From Alphaproteobacteria bacterium (GTDB taxonomy: Bacteria; Pseudomonadota; Alphaproteobacteria; SP197): a stretch of DNA of 62,362 bases. Below, one piece after another: positions 1 through 7,341 of the stretch (positions are counted from its first letter, which is position 1; every line of letters begins with the position of its first letter). Below the pieces are notes generated by a model. That model was not told the origin of the DNA. It did no database searches and saw nothing but the letters and a program-made list of their open reading frames with translations. Location: the NCBI GenBank assembly GCA_009694045.1, contig SHVY01000013.1, forward strand, positions 1 through 62,362. Direction: 5' to 3'. Both the position numbers and the translations under genes were made by a program.

Positions 1-237
1 TGCTCGACCGCCTCACCCACCACGTCCATATCCTGGAGATGAACGGCGACAGCTATCGGCTCAAGCAGAGCAAGCGCCGACAGCGTGGTGCCAAAGCCGC
101 AAAACCTGCCCAACCAACCCACCCGAGCCATGACCCAGAACGCAGGCAGACCCCCCGCGGGGCGCCGTCCATGCCATCAGCCGTGACGCACTCTTACTCC
201 GGCACGCCGATGCATTTTTTACTCCGGCGTTGAGACA
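1..237 (+). mobile_element. IS21-family insertion sequence, 3' end only
   Basis: The window opens inside an IS21-type element. It contains the C-terminus of its helper ATPase IstB and what looks like the element's right terminus. Two direct copies of TTACTCCGGC, about 25 bases apart (near 195-204 and 220-229), resemble the repeated transposase-binding sites inside IS21 ends, and the sequence finishes GTTGAGACA near 237, matching the ...CA-3' end typical of the family. The left end, istA and most of istB lie outside the window, so the outer boundary and any target duplication cannot be checked. The exact right end is inferred. Confidence 0.7.
3..233 (+). CDS. istB: IstB-like ATP-binding protein of IS21, C-terminal fragment
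   Basis: IstB is the AAA+ helper that loads the IS21 transposase IstA on target DNA. Only the last 76 codons are present; the frame is open from the window edge. The residues LDRLTHHVHILEMNGDSYRL followed by a basic run (KQSKRRQR) are the characteristic end of IstB proteins. The Walker motifs lie upstream of the window. The frame continues about 45 codons past the usual end and stops with TGA inside the terminal repeats of the element, so the real C-terminus is probably extended or degenerate. An ATG at 39 is internal and is not the start of a separate gene. Confidence 0.75.
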   Translation, partial: LDRLTHHVHILEMNGDSYRLKQSKRRQRGAKAAKPAQPTHPSHDPERRQTPRGAPSMPSAVTHSYSGTPMHFLLRR

Positions 238-281
238 CCACTATGGATCCCCCATAGTGGTTTGGTTCCCTCCCAAGGGAA
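238..281. other. Two consecutive perfect hairpins beside the IS21 end
   Basis: CCACTATGG (238-246) and CCATAGTGG (252-260) form a perfect 9-bp stem with a 5-base loop. They are followed by TTCCC/GGGAA (266-270, 277-281). Both lie directly between the IS21 terminus and a strong terminator. They may be the surviving 3' part of a structured transcript whose 5' part was displaced by the IS. No known RNA family was recognised. Confidence 0.45.
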
Positions 282-286
282 ACTCA

Positions 287-318
287 GCTCGCCCGGCAAA
301 CCCGGGCGAGCTTTTTTT
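287..318 (+). terminator. Strong intrinsic terminator
   Basis: GCTCGCCCGG (287-296) pairs perfectly with CCGGGCGAGC (302-311) around a 5-base loop and is followed by seven T (312-318). This is a textbook Rho-independent terminator for plus-strand transcription. The gene it originally served is not visible, because the IS21 element ends only 50 bases upstream. It also insulates the gcrA-like gene downstream from transcription coming out of the IS. Confidence 0.9.
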
Positions 319-397
319 CTGCCCGGTGCGTGACTCTCGGTCGCGCTTGCCGTATTTTGTGGGCTCAGGTGTCATCTCGTCAATATCTGGTGCTCAC

Positions 398-730
398 ATG
401 AATTGGACCTCGGAAACCATCGAGACTCTCAAGACTCTCTGGCAGGCCGGTCATTCGGCCAGCGCGATCGCCGGAAAGCTGGGCGGTCTAAGCCGCAACG
501 CCGTCATCGGCAAGGCCCATCGCCTGGGCCTGGCCGCCCGGCCATCGCCTATCAAACATCGCCCTGTGATCAGGGTCGAGCGTCTTTCGGGCAGGGGCTG
601 TGTTTGGCCCCTGGGCGATCCGGGAGATGCAGATTTCCACTATTGCGGGGCGAAGGCCGAACCGAGCCGTCCCTACTGTGCCCCGCACTGCGCCATCGCC
701 TACCGCAGGCGCGATCGCGACGCCGCCTAG
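398..730 (+). CDS. Short GcrA-family regulator
   Basis: GcrA proteins are alphaproteobacterial cell-cycle regulators that bind sigma70 RNA polymerase and methylated DNA. The 110-aa product has both family hallmarks: an N-terminal helix-turn-helix-like part (MNWTSETIETLKTLWQAG, then LGGLSRNAVIGKAHRLGL) and the C-terminal Cys/His motif (CVWPLGDPGDADFHYCG ... PYCAPHC). The variable linker of classical GcrA (about 160-180 aa) is almost absent, so this may be a minimal or phage-type paralogue rather than the essential GcrA. The start is the ATG that opens the conserved N-terminus; a longer upstream frame has no homology. The TAG stop lies inside the CTAG that opens palindromic repeat A1. Confidence 0.85.
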   Translation: MNWTSETIETLKTLWQAGHSASAIAGKLGGLSRNAVIGKAHRLGLAARPSPIKHRPVIRVERLSGRGCVWPLGDPGDADFHYCGAKAEPSRPYCAPHCAIAYRRRDRDAA

Positions 731-846
731 TGCTTTGACTCCGACGGATCGTTCACGATCCGTCGGGCCAAACCCCTAGGAAGACTCTCACCTTGTGGCC
801 CGCCCCAAACACGACGCTGAATCATGCGATTGTGTCGGACCAATAG
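727..846. repeat. Palindromic repeat A, copy A1
   Basis: First of four copies of a roughly 120-bp element. It begins CTAGTG and ends CCAATAG (CCACTAG in other copies), and contains a perfect 11-bp hairpin CCGACGGATCG/CGATCCGTCGG at 741-766 around TTCA. A second half carries CCCGCCCCAAACAC. It is nearly identical to copy A4 (40567-40686) and less so to A2 and A3. Its first CTAG provides the stop codon of the gcrA-like gene. Confidence 0.9.
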
Positions 847-848
847 TG

Positions 849-950
849 CATGTTCCGAGCGGATTGAATCAGTCGGATGGCCCCCACCCCTCCCCCTCCC
901 CTCGCGGGAGGAGAGGGGGAGGGGTGGTTCAATCCGAACGGAACGCGCTC
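849..950. repeat. Palindromic repeat B, copy B1
   Basis: Follows A1 directly. The termini are inverted copies (GTTCCGAGCGGATTGAA against TTCAATCCGAACGGAAC). The centre is a C-rich then G-rich palindrome (CCCCTCCCCTCGCGGGAGG and onward to GAGGGGGAGGGG). Related copies are at 9623-9818 and 28009-28131. Confidence 0.85.
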
Positions 951-954
951 TCAA

Positions 955-1015
955 TTGTTTGTTTGGGGCGCGTTCCGGGCGGCGAACCGGCGCCCACTTC
1001 GCCTGAAAGCGCGCT
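955..1015. repeat. Palindromic repeat C, copy C1
   Basis: About 60 bp containing GCGTTCCGGGCGGCGAA and CCCACTTCGCCTGAAAG, ending GCGCGCT. It matches 49070-49132 (C2) over nearly its whole length with a few substitutions. The ends are imperfect inverted repeats. It completes a tandem A1-B1-C1 block between the gcrA-like gene and the convergent Lrp gene. Confidence 0.85.
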
Positions 1016-1061
1016 GGATGTTTGGCTGCCTTCCGCTGCCATGCGGGGAAGTGACGGCCGC

Positions 1062-1157
1062 GGCCTGGTCAACGTGCCGCGCGACCGGGTGCGCATGCAC
1101 GTGTGCTGGGGCAACTACGAGGGTCCCCACGACCGCGACGTGGACCTGAAGGAAATT
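1062..1157 (+). pseudogene. Remnant of a cobalamin-independent methionine-synthase-like gene
   Basis: In one frame this stretch reads LVNVPRDRVRMHVCWGNYEG followed by PHDRDVDLKEI. The CWGNYEGPH motif is characteristic of the MetE C-terminal-domain-like methyltransferases (COG0620 family). Only about 32 codons survive; the flanking frame has no similarity and there is no start or stop belonging to the family. It is a fossil gene fragment, probably cut by the repeat insertions on its left and by a deletion on its right. Confidence 0.7.
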
Positions 1158-1213
1158 CCGCCGAGGGGGGGCTCGCCTGGCCAGCGCACGGCTCTTTCAC
1201 GCCGGGTGCTACG

Positions 1214-1699
1214 TCACCGCATAGCCATGTGATCGAGCGGAAGCTGCGTGCGATAGGTCACCTGCTTGAGGGCGAAGCTCGAGCGAATGCTCGCCACCCC
1301 CGGAACGCGCGTCAGGTGGTCCATGAGAAACCGCTCGTACGCCTGGAGGTCGCTCACCACCACCCGGAGCAGATAGTCGGCGTCGCCCGTCATCAGGTAG
1401 CACTCCATGACCTCGGGGCGACGCTGCACCGCCTCCTCGAAAGTGCGCAATGCCTCTTCGACCTGACGGTCGAGGCTCACCTGGACGAAGACGCTCACGG
1501 GGAGCCCGACGACGACGGGATCGAGCAGCGTCACGAACCGGCGTATCACGCCCCGGTCGATCAGGTCCCGCATGCGGCGAAGGCAAGGCGACGGCGACAG
1601 GCCCACCTTGCGCGCCAGATCGACGTTGGCGATGCGGGCCTCGTCCTGGAGGTGATCGAGAATGCGCAGATCGATGGCATCCAGCGTCGGATTGGGCAT
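1214..1699 (-). CDS. Lrp/AsnC-family transcriptional regulator
   Basis: The 161-aa protein has the normal Lrp/AsnC length and layout. An N-terminal helix-turn-helix (residues about 5-50, [20 protein letters not shown] then [19 protein letters not shown]) is followed by the alpha/beta ligand-binding RAM domain (from about residue 65, ending in [14 protein letters not shown]). Such regulators respond to amino acids or related metabolites and usually act on the adjacent gene. It is divergent from the E1-like enzyme at 1826, and the 126-bp spacer is AT-rich and holds a dyad, so the likely target is its neighbour plus itself. The effector is unknown. Confidence 0.93.
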   Translation of the reverse strand: MPNPTLDAIDLRILDHLQDEARIANVDLARKVGLSPSPCLRRMRDLIDRGVIRRFVTLLDPVVVGLPVSVFVQVSLDRQVEEALRTFEEAVQRRPEVMECYLMTGDADYLLRVVVSDLQAYERFLMDHLTRVPGVASIRSSFALKQVTYRTQLPLDHMAMR

Positions 1700-1728
1700 G
1701 GAAAACCTTTCAAAACCGATAATTAGCT

Positions 1729-1746
1729 ATAAAATTGCAAAATTAT
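1729..1746. promoter_or_regulatory. AT-rich dyad, candidate Lrp-type operator
   Basis: ATAAAATTGCAAAATTAT is a near-palindrome centred on TTGCAA in an otherwise GC-rich region. It lies 30 bp upstream of the Lrp start and in the promoter region of the divergent E1 gene. Lrp/AsnC proteins typically bind such AT-rich dyads. The assignment is inference from position and symmetry. Confidence 0.5.
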
Positions 1747-1825
1747 GCCTCCATGAGCGCCAAATCGCAATCCTGTTCGGCCCGTTCCCCGGTATCATGG
1801 TCGTGCCCGCCATGGATCGCCCGCG

Positions 1826-4174
1826 ATGAACCTTGCGCCGCCGCCAACGGCCCCCCTTGCTCCCGCGCTGCGGGGCGACGATCGGCGCCGGATCCTTGGA
1901 GCCCTCGAGCGCAAGGTGCTGTGGCTCGCATGCTGGATGATCCATCACGCCAACCATGTTCGCCCCAAGCGCGACGGGCTCAAGGTGGGTGGGCATCAGG
2001 CAAGCTGTTCGTCGGTCGCGACGCTGATGACGGCGCTCTATTTCGACGTGCTGCGGCGGGAGGACCGGGTGGCGGTGAAACCGCATGCGAGCCCAATCTT
2101 CCACGCCATCCAATACCTGCTGGGCAACCAGTCGGTCGAGCAACTGCAGCGGTTTCGCGCCTTCGGCGGCGCCCAGTCCTATCCGTCCCGGACCAAGGAC
2201 GGGGACGACGTCGACATCTCGACCGGGTCCGTCGGGCTGGGCGTCGGGTTCACGACCTTCGCATCGCTCGCCCAGGACTACCTGCGCCTGAAGCGATTGC
2301 TTCCCGGCGATCGGCCCCCGGGTCGGATGGTGGCGATCGCGGGCGATGCGGAGCTGGACGAGGGCAACGTGTTCGAGGCCCTGCTGGAGGGTTGGAAGCA
2401 CGACGTCCGCAATCTCTGGTGGGTGATCGACTACAATCGCCAGAGCCTGGACAGCGTCGTCGCCGACCGGCTGTTCCTGCGCCTCGATCGCCTGTTCGAG
2501 ATGATGGGTTGGCGCGTCGTCACCCTGAAATACGGCCGGCGGTTGGAAGCGGCCTTCACCAAGCCGGGGGGCGAGGCGCTGCGAAGCTGGATCGACGCCT
2601 GCCCCAACTCGCTCTATTCGGCCCTCACGTTCAAGGGCGGGGCGGCGTGGCGCGAGCACTTGCGGCGCGATCTGGGCGACACGGCCGGCATCAAGGGTCT
2701 GCTCGACGAGCATGACGACGCTGCGCTTGGCGACCTGATGACGAACCTCGCGGGCCACGATCTGGACAGCGTGTTGAGCGCGTTCCACGGGGCCGGCGGC
2801 GATGACACGCCGGTGTGCTTCATCGCCTACACGATCAAGGGATTCGGGCTGCCGTTCGCCGGCCACAAGGACAATCACGCCGGCCTGATGACACCCGAGC
2901 AGATGGCCGCGTTCCAGCGGACCATGGGGGTGGCACCCGGCGCAGAGTGGGATCGCTTCGCCGGCCTTGATGTCCGGGCGGAAGACCTGACCGCGTTCCT
3001 CGGCGACGGGGCCTTCGCGCCGGGACCAGCGCGCAACCACAAGGCGCCACGGATCGTCGTTCCGCACGAACTTCCCGTTCCCGCCGGCGAACGGATGGCG
3101 ACGCAGGAGGCGTTCGGCCGCGTCCTCAACGCCATCGCCCGGGACAACGACGAACTCGCGGCGCGGATCGTCACCGCGTCCCCCGACGTGACGGTTTCGA
3201 CCAACCTGGGGCCATGGGTCAACCGCCGCGCCATCTTCGATCAGCGCCGCCGCGACGACGTGTTCAGCGCCGAGAAGGTCGTCTCGGCCCAGAAATGGGT
3301 GATGACCCCGGAGGGCCAGCACCTGGAGCTCGGCATCGCCGAGAACAACCTGTTCCTGCTGCTTGCCGCGTTGGGTCTGTCCGGGCCGCTGTTCGGGACG
3401 CGGCTGCTGCCCATCGGCACCCTCTACGATCCCTTCATCGAGCGCGGGCTCGATGCCCTGAACTACGCCTGCTACATGGGCGCGCGGTTCATCCTGGTGG
3501 CCACCCCGTCGGGCGTTACCCTGGCGCCCGAAGGCGGCGCCCACCAATCGATCAAGACGCCCCTGATCGGCCTCGCCCAGGATGGCCTCACGTCGTACGA
3601 GCCGGCCTTCGTCGACGAGCTGGTGGCGATCCTCGGCTGGGCGTTCGAGCACATCCAGGCCGATGACGGCGGCGCCGTGTACCTGCGGCTGTCGACCCGA
3701 CCCCTCGATCAGCCGAAGCGGACCCTCGACCCCGCCGCCACCCTTGCCGGCGGGCAATGGTTGGTTCCGCCCGCCCCGGGCGCCGAACTGGCGATCGTCG
3801 CCATGGGCGCCGTGCTGCCCGAGGCGATCGCGGCGCACCGGCTGATCGTCGAGGACGTGCCGGGCGCCGGTCTCCTCGGCGTCACCTCGGCCGACCGGCT
3901 GTACCGTGACTGGCGCGCGTCGCTGGCCGGCGGATCGGGCTGTCACATCGCGCGCCTGCTGGCACCCATGGCGGCGAACGGGGGACTGGTGACCGTGACC
4001 GACGGCCATCCGGCGACGCTCACCTGGCTCGGATCGGTCGCCCGCCACCGGGTTCATCCCCTGGGCGTCGACCACTTTGGACAGTCGGGCGACATCCCCG
4101 ACCTGTACCGCGCCCATGGCCTGGACGCGGACGCGATCGTCGATGCCGCCGCCGAACTTCTCTTGCGCGCGTAA
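1826..4174 (+). CDS. AceE/transketolase-like thiamine-diphosphate enzyme (E1-type)
   Basis: The 782-aa protein resembles homodimeric pyruvate dehydrogenase E1 and transketolase. The ThDP-binding region reads GDAELDEGNVFEALLEGWKH then NLWWVIDYNRQSL (residues about 172-210), like the GDGEMDE...N motif of AceE. An N-terminal KVGGHQASCSS and a central pyrimidine-binding domain (LGIAENNLFLLLAALGLSG) are also present. It is shorter than AceE (about 890 aa), and no E2 or E3 gene is adjacent, so it may act on a 2-oxo acid or a sugar phosphate rather than pyruvate. The divergent Lrp regulator suggests amino-acid-linked control. The substrate is not determinable from sequence. The ATG start is supported by alignment of the N-terminus with family members; no strong ribosome site is seen. 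Confidence 0.85.
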   Translation: MNLAPPPTAPLAPALRGDDRRRILGALERKVLWLACWMIHHANHVRPKRDGLKVGGHQASCSSVATLMTALYFDVLRREDRVAVKPHASPIFHAIQYLLGNQSVEQLQRFRAFGGAQSYPSRTKDGDDVDISTGSVGLGVGFTTFASLAQDYLRLKRLLPGDRPPGRMVAIAGDAELDEGNVFEALLEGWKHDVRNLWWVIDYNRQSLDSVVADRLFLRLDRLFEMMGWRVVTLKYGRRLEAAFTKPGGEALRSWIDACPNSLYSALTFKGGAAWREHLRRDLGDTAGIKGLLDEHDDAALGDLMTNLAGHDLDSVLSAFHGAGGDDTPVCFIAYTIKGFGLPFAGHKDNHAGLMTPEQMAAFQRTMGVAPGAEWDRFAGLDVRAEDLTAFLGDGAFAPGPARNHKAPRIVVPHELPVPAGERMATQEAFGRVLNAIARDNDELAARIVTASPDVTVSTNLGPWVNRRAIFDQRRRDDVFSAEKVVSAQKWVMTPEGQHLELGIAENNLFLLLAALGLSGPLFGTRLLPIGTLYDPFIERGLDALNYACYMGARFILVATPSGVTLAPEGGAHQSIKTPLIGLAQDGLTSYEPAFVDELVAILGWAFEHIQADDGGAVYLRLSTRPLDQPKRTLDPAATLAGGQWLVPPAPGAELAIVAMGAVLPEAIAAHRLIVEDVPGAGLLGVTSADRLYRDWRASLAGGSGCHIARLLAPMAANGGLVTVTDGHPATLTWLGSVARHRVHPLGVDHFGQSGDIPDLYRAHGLDADAIVDAAAELLLRA

Positions 4175-4276
4175 ACTTGACGCGCGGCCGAGAGAGGCGC
4201 AGGATTTCCCGGTCCTCGAACGCCAGTCGCGTTCCCGGGCGTGGCGAACCAACAGAGGAGGTGCGACGCGCATGGA

Positions 4277-4372
4277 CACTCCACCGGATCACCGGAGTGG
4301 GTCTCGCGGTTAGCGAGGCCCCGGCCCAAGGCCAGCGATCGCTAGTCCTGGCCAGGACGACAGTGGGTCGTC
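4277..4372. other. Run of four hairpins, candidate structured RNA
   Basis: The 333-bp spacer 4175-4507 has no convincing gene. Within it, four stems follow one another: CACTCC/GGAGTG (4277-4299), GGTCTCGC/GCGAGGCC (4300-4320), GGCCAG/CTGGCC (4330-4353) and GACGAC/GTCGTC (4356-4372). Just upstream, AGGAGG and an ATG at 4272 open a 13-codon ORF ending at 4313, which could be a leader peptide. No known RNA family was recognised, and on GC-rich DNA some stems arise by chance. Confidence 0.35.
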
Positions 4373-4470
4373 AGACAATCCAAGCAGCAGACCGTCGAGC
4401 GCCGGCATGGTTGGCCATCGCGCCGGTTCGAGATGGTAACGATCATGCTCTCATGAGCATCGAGGCCTAG

Positions 4471-4515
4471 AGCCTTAGCGAGCCCCGCACCTCCCAGAGG
4501 TCGGGGCTCAAGGCT
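4471..4515. terminator. Long hairpin at the end of the ATPase gene
   Basis: AGCCTT then GAGCCCCG pair with CGGGGCTC then AAGGCT, with a further inner ACCTC/GAGGT stem. The structure overlaps the TGA stop of the ATPase gene (4508-4510). There is no T-run on either strand, so it may be a 3'-end stabiliser or a weak bidirectional terminator between the convergent E1 and ATPase genes. Confidence 0.4.
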
Positions 4516-5263
4516 TCATAAGTTCGCGCAACATGCGTTCGCGGTTGCGCAGGAAGGAGCCGGCGATGCGGACGTGCTCTGTCTCCTCGAAGGGGGTCGG
4601 AGTCAGACCGTCGTCGGAAACCACTTGGATCGTGGCGTTTGGATAGGCCATGATGATCGGCGCATGGGTCGCGATCAGGAACTGCGAGCCGTCGCGCACC
4701 AGCTCTTGGAGGCGCGACAGGAACGCAAGTTGTCGTGTCGCCGACAAGGCCGCCTCGGGCTCGTCGAGCACATAGAGGCCACGGCCGCCGAACCGCTTGG
4801 TGAGCAGGGCAAAGAACGCCTCGCCGTGGGACTGCTCATGCAGCGATCGACCACCATAGGAGTTGACGATAGGCGGCCCGCCGGGTCCTTGGTCCAGGTG
4901 CTCGATCTTGGTCGCGACGTTGAAGAAGCTTTCAGCGCGGAGGAAGTAGCCGTCTCGTGGTCGTACCAGGCCGCGCACGAGCCGGATGTATTCATGCAGC
5001 ACCGAGTGGGAGGCCCGGGTGGCGAACGCTAAATTGCGGCTGCCGCCCTCGGGATTGAAGCCGGCGGCGACGGCGATCGCTTCGAGGAGCGTGGACTTCC
5101 CGGAGCCGTTCTCACCGACGAAATAGGTGACGGCCGGGTGCAGCTCCAGCTCCGTCAGCGTGCGGACCGCCGGCAGATTGAACGGGTACGTCTCGAACGA
5201 GGGAACCCGATCGCGTTCGAGCCGGACGCGGAGAAGAAAGTGCCGTGCGACAGCGTCGCGCAT
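4508..5263 (-). CDS. Predicted AAA ATPase (COG3910-like)
   Basis: The 251-aa protein has a Walker A motif GENGSGKST (about 50-58), an ABC-type region with LDEPEAALS (Walker B with catalytic Glu) and a switch histidine in LIATHAPIIMAYP near the C-terminus. This layout belongs to the small stand-alone SMC/ABC-like ATPases of unknown role found in many proteobacteria, some related to abortive-infection or OLD ATPases. No partner nuclease or reverse transcriptase is adjacent. Transmembrane segments are absent, so transport is unlikely. It precedes the convergent spacer and lies 14 bp downstream of the LOG gene, probably in the same operon. Confidence 0.8.
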   Translation of the reverse strand: MRDAVARHFLLRVRLERDRVPSFETYPFNLPAVRTLTELELHPAVTYFVGENGSGKSTLLEAIAVAAGFNPEGGSRNLAFATRASHSVLHEYIRLVRGLVRPRDGYFLRAESFFNVATKIEHLDQGPGGPPIVNSYGGRSLHEQSHGEAFFALLTKRFGGRGLYVLDEPEAALSATRQLAFLSRLQELVRDGSQFLIATHAPIIMAYPNATIQVVSDDGLTPTPFEETEHVRIAGSFLRNRERMLRELMKP

Positions 5264-5277
5264 GCCGTGACGGGCGG

Positions 5278-6114
5278 CTACAGGCTCGGGCCGGGGTCGG
5301 CCAGGGCGTGCAGGGTCAGCTCCTTGACGATATAGGCGTAGGCATCGTCCACCGAGTCGGTGCGGAGGAAGAGCTTCAGGTCATCCTCGCTGATGGTGCC
5401 GTGGCGCACCAGAGCGGGAAAGTTCACCACCTCGTCCCAGAACGTGGTGCCGAACAGCACGATCGGCAGGCGTTTCTTCACCTTGAAGGTCTGGATCAGG
5501 GTGATGACCTCGAAGAACTCGTCCATGGTCCCGAAGCCGCCGGGCATGACGATGATCGCCTTGGCCAGGTAGAGAAACCAGAATTTGCGCATGAAGAAGT
5601 AGTGAAATTCGAACGCCAGGCTGCGGGTGACGTATGGGTTCGACGGCTCGATGTCCGGCAGCGAGATGCTGAGACCGACGTTGACGCCCTTGGCCTCGGA
5701 GGCGCCGCGGTTGGCGGCCTCCATCAAGCCCGGCCCGCCGCCGGTGCAGACGACGAAACGGCGCTGCTGCTCGCCCAGGTTCTTCGACCAGTCCGTGAGG
5801 CGGTGGGCGAGCTCGCGCGTCGCGTCGTAGTAGGCGGAGGCCGCGACCCGGCTGCGAGCCGCATCCACGTCTCCGTTCGCGGCCTCGGCGGCCGCCAGTT
5901 CCGCGGCCGCGGTCTCCGGGGACAGCGTCCGGGCGGAGCCGAAGAAGACGATGGTGTCCTGGACGTCCAGCTTCTGGAAGCGCCCCAGTGGCTCCAGGTA
6001 CTCCGAGAGGATGCGCAACGCCCGGGCATCCTTGCCGTCGAGGAAGGACTCGTTGCGGTACGCCTTGACCGGTCGGTAGCGGCCGGTCTGCTTCGGCTTA
6101 TCGTCAGCGCTCAT
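5278..6114 (-). CDS. LOG-family protein (cytokinin riboside monophosphate phosphoribohydrolase-like)
   Basis: The 278-aa product carries the LOG hallmarks GGGPGLMEAANRGA (about 125-138) and PGGFGTMDE (191-199), which bind nucleoside 5'-monophosphate and the catalytic Glu. The N-terminus is about 55 residues longer than in minimal LOGs, as in type-II bacterial homologues. Bacterial members release the base from AMP-like nucleotides; whether this one makes cytokinin-type bases is unknown. Its start overlaps the end of the acyl-CoA dehydrogenase gene by 11 bp, which implies co-transcription. Confidence 0.9.
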   Translation of the reverse strand: MSADDKPKQTGRYRPVKAYRNESFLDGKDARALRILSEYLEPLGRFQKLDVQDTIVFFGSARTLSPETAAAELAAAEAANGDVDAARSRVAASAYYDATRELAHRLTDWSKNLGEQQRRFVVCTGGGPGLMEAANRGASEAKGVNVGLSISLPDIEPSNPYVTRSLAFEFHYFFMRKFWFLYLAKAIIVMPGGFGTMDEFFEVITLIQTFKVKKRLPIVLFGTTFWDEVVNFPALVRHGTISEDDLKLFLRTDSVDDAYAYIVKELTLHALADPGPSL

Positions 6115-7264
6115 GGGGCCTCAATACGGCGCGGCTGATGATGTGCCGTTGGATCTCGGATGTTCCGTCCCAGATACGCTCAACGCGGGCGTCGCGCCAG
6201 AACCGCGACATGGCGACGTCGCCCATCACGCCCATGCCCCCCATGATCTGCACGCCTTCGTCGGCGACCCGGCCCAGCATCTCGGTCGCCTTGAGCTTGG
6301 CCATGGCGGCGTCCTCCTGGGTCATGGTCCCCTGGTCCGCCTTCCACGCCGCCCGCATGGTCAGAAGATCGGCGGCGGCGCATTCCATCGCCATGTCAGC
6401 GAACTTGAACGAAATGCCTTGGAACCTGCTGATGGTCTGGCCGAACTGCTTGCGCGAGCCCGCCCATTCCGCCGCGAGCGTGAGGATCCGCTCGGCGCGG
6501 CCGACACAGTTGGCGGCCAGCACCAGGCGCTGGGCGCCGAGCCATTCGTTGGCGACGTTGAAGCCCTTGTGCAGCTCGCCGAGGATGTTTCCCCGGTGGA
6601 CGCGGCAATCAGAGAATGCGAGCACGCACTGGTGAAACCCCCGATGGCTTACGGCATCGGGTTGCCGCGTGCAGGCGAACCCGGGCGTGCCCTTGTCGAT
6701 CAGGAACGAGGTCACCAGCTTGCGCGGCCCCTTGGGAGTCTCGGCCGCGCCGGTGACGGCGAAGACGATGGCGAAATCCGCGAGGTCGGCGTGGCTGATG
6801 AAGTGCTTGGTGCCGTTGATGACGAAGTCGTCGCCGTCGGCCACGGCTCGGGTGGAGATGCCGAGGGCGTCGGAGCCGGCACCCGGCTCGGTGATCGCGA
6901 AGCAATCGATCCGTTCGCCCGTAACCGTGGGCAGCAGATAGCGTTCGCGCTGCGCGCCCTTGCACGCCATCAGGATCAGCGATGGCCGGGCCACCAGGTA
7001 CTGCAACGCGAAGCTCGCGCGGCCGAGCTCCTTCTCGACCAGCATCATGGTGACGTTGTCGAGTCCGCCGCCGCCCACGTTCTCGGGAAAGTTCATGGCG
7101 TAGAGCCCCTGCTCGATCGCCCGGGCGCGGATGCGGTCCTTGAGCTCCGGCGCGATCTCGCCGGCGCGATCGACCGCATCCTCGTGCGGCAGCAGCTCGG
7201 CCGCGACGAACTTCCGCACGGAATCGAGGATTTGCTGTTGGTCGCCGGTGATGGCGAAGTCCAT
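6104..7264 (-). CDS. Acyl-CoA dehydrogenase
   Basis: The 386-aa FAD enzyme has the complete acyl-CoA dehydrogenase fold. The motifs are ITEPGAGSDALGISTRA (FAD/substrate loop, about residues 122-138), KHFISHADLADF, RKQFGQTISRFQGISFKFADM, and the C-terminal YGGMGVMGD-like QIMGGMGVMGDVAMSRFWRD with an IWDGTSEIQRHII ending. The start was moved to the ATG at 7264, giving MDFAITGDQQQIL, because GGGAGG lies 6 bases upstream; an upstream ATG adds nine unrelated residues. It oxidises an acyl-CoA, probably short or branched. It is divergent from the amidase at 7342. The substrate is unknown. Confidence 0.93.
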   Translation of the reverse strand: MDFAITGDQQQILDSVRKFVAAELLPHEDAVDRAGEIAPELKDRIRARAIEQGLYAMNFPENVGGGGLDNVTMMLVEKELGRASFALQYLVARPSLILMACKGAQRERYLLPTVTGERIDCFAITEPGAGSDALGISTRAVADGDDFVINGTKHFISHADLADFAIVFAVTGAAETPKGPRKLVTSFLIDKGTPGFACTRQPDAVSHRGFHQCVLAFSDCRVHRGNILGELHKGFNVANEWLGAQRLVLAANCVGRAERILTLAAEWAGSRKQFGQTISRFQGISFKFADMAMECAAADLLTMRAAWKADQGTMTQEDAAMAKLKATEMLGRVADEGVQIMGGMGVMGDVAMSRFWRDARVERIWDGTSEIQRHIISRAVLRPHER

Positions 7265-7341
7265 GGCCCCTCCCACGGCACGAGGCGCCATACATAGCCT
7301 CCGATTTCCATGGGCGCCACCGGTTCTGCTAGGGTTCGGCC

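Noticed and set aside
1727..4279. 850-aa open frame on the minus strand opposite the E1-like gene
   Set aside because: It is the complement of a gene with clear ThDP motifs, has no recognisable domain and is rich in Arg, Gly, Val and His, as expected for antisense GC-rich DNA.
4177..4470. 97-codon open frame in the hairpin-rich spacer
   Set aside because: No homology, no supported start, Arg-rich composition and overlap with stable stems; kept only as unassigned spacer.
4508..5263. Anti-phage defence ATPase system
   Set aside because: The ATPase has no adjacent nuclease, reverse transcriptase or other partner, and its neighbours are metabolic; only the ATPase itself can be supported.
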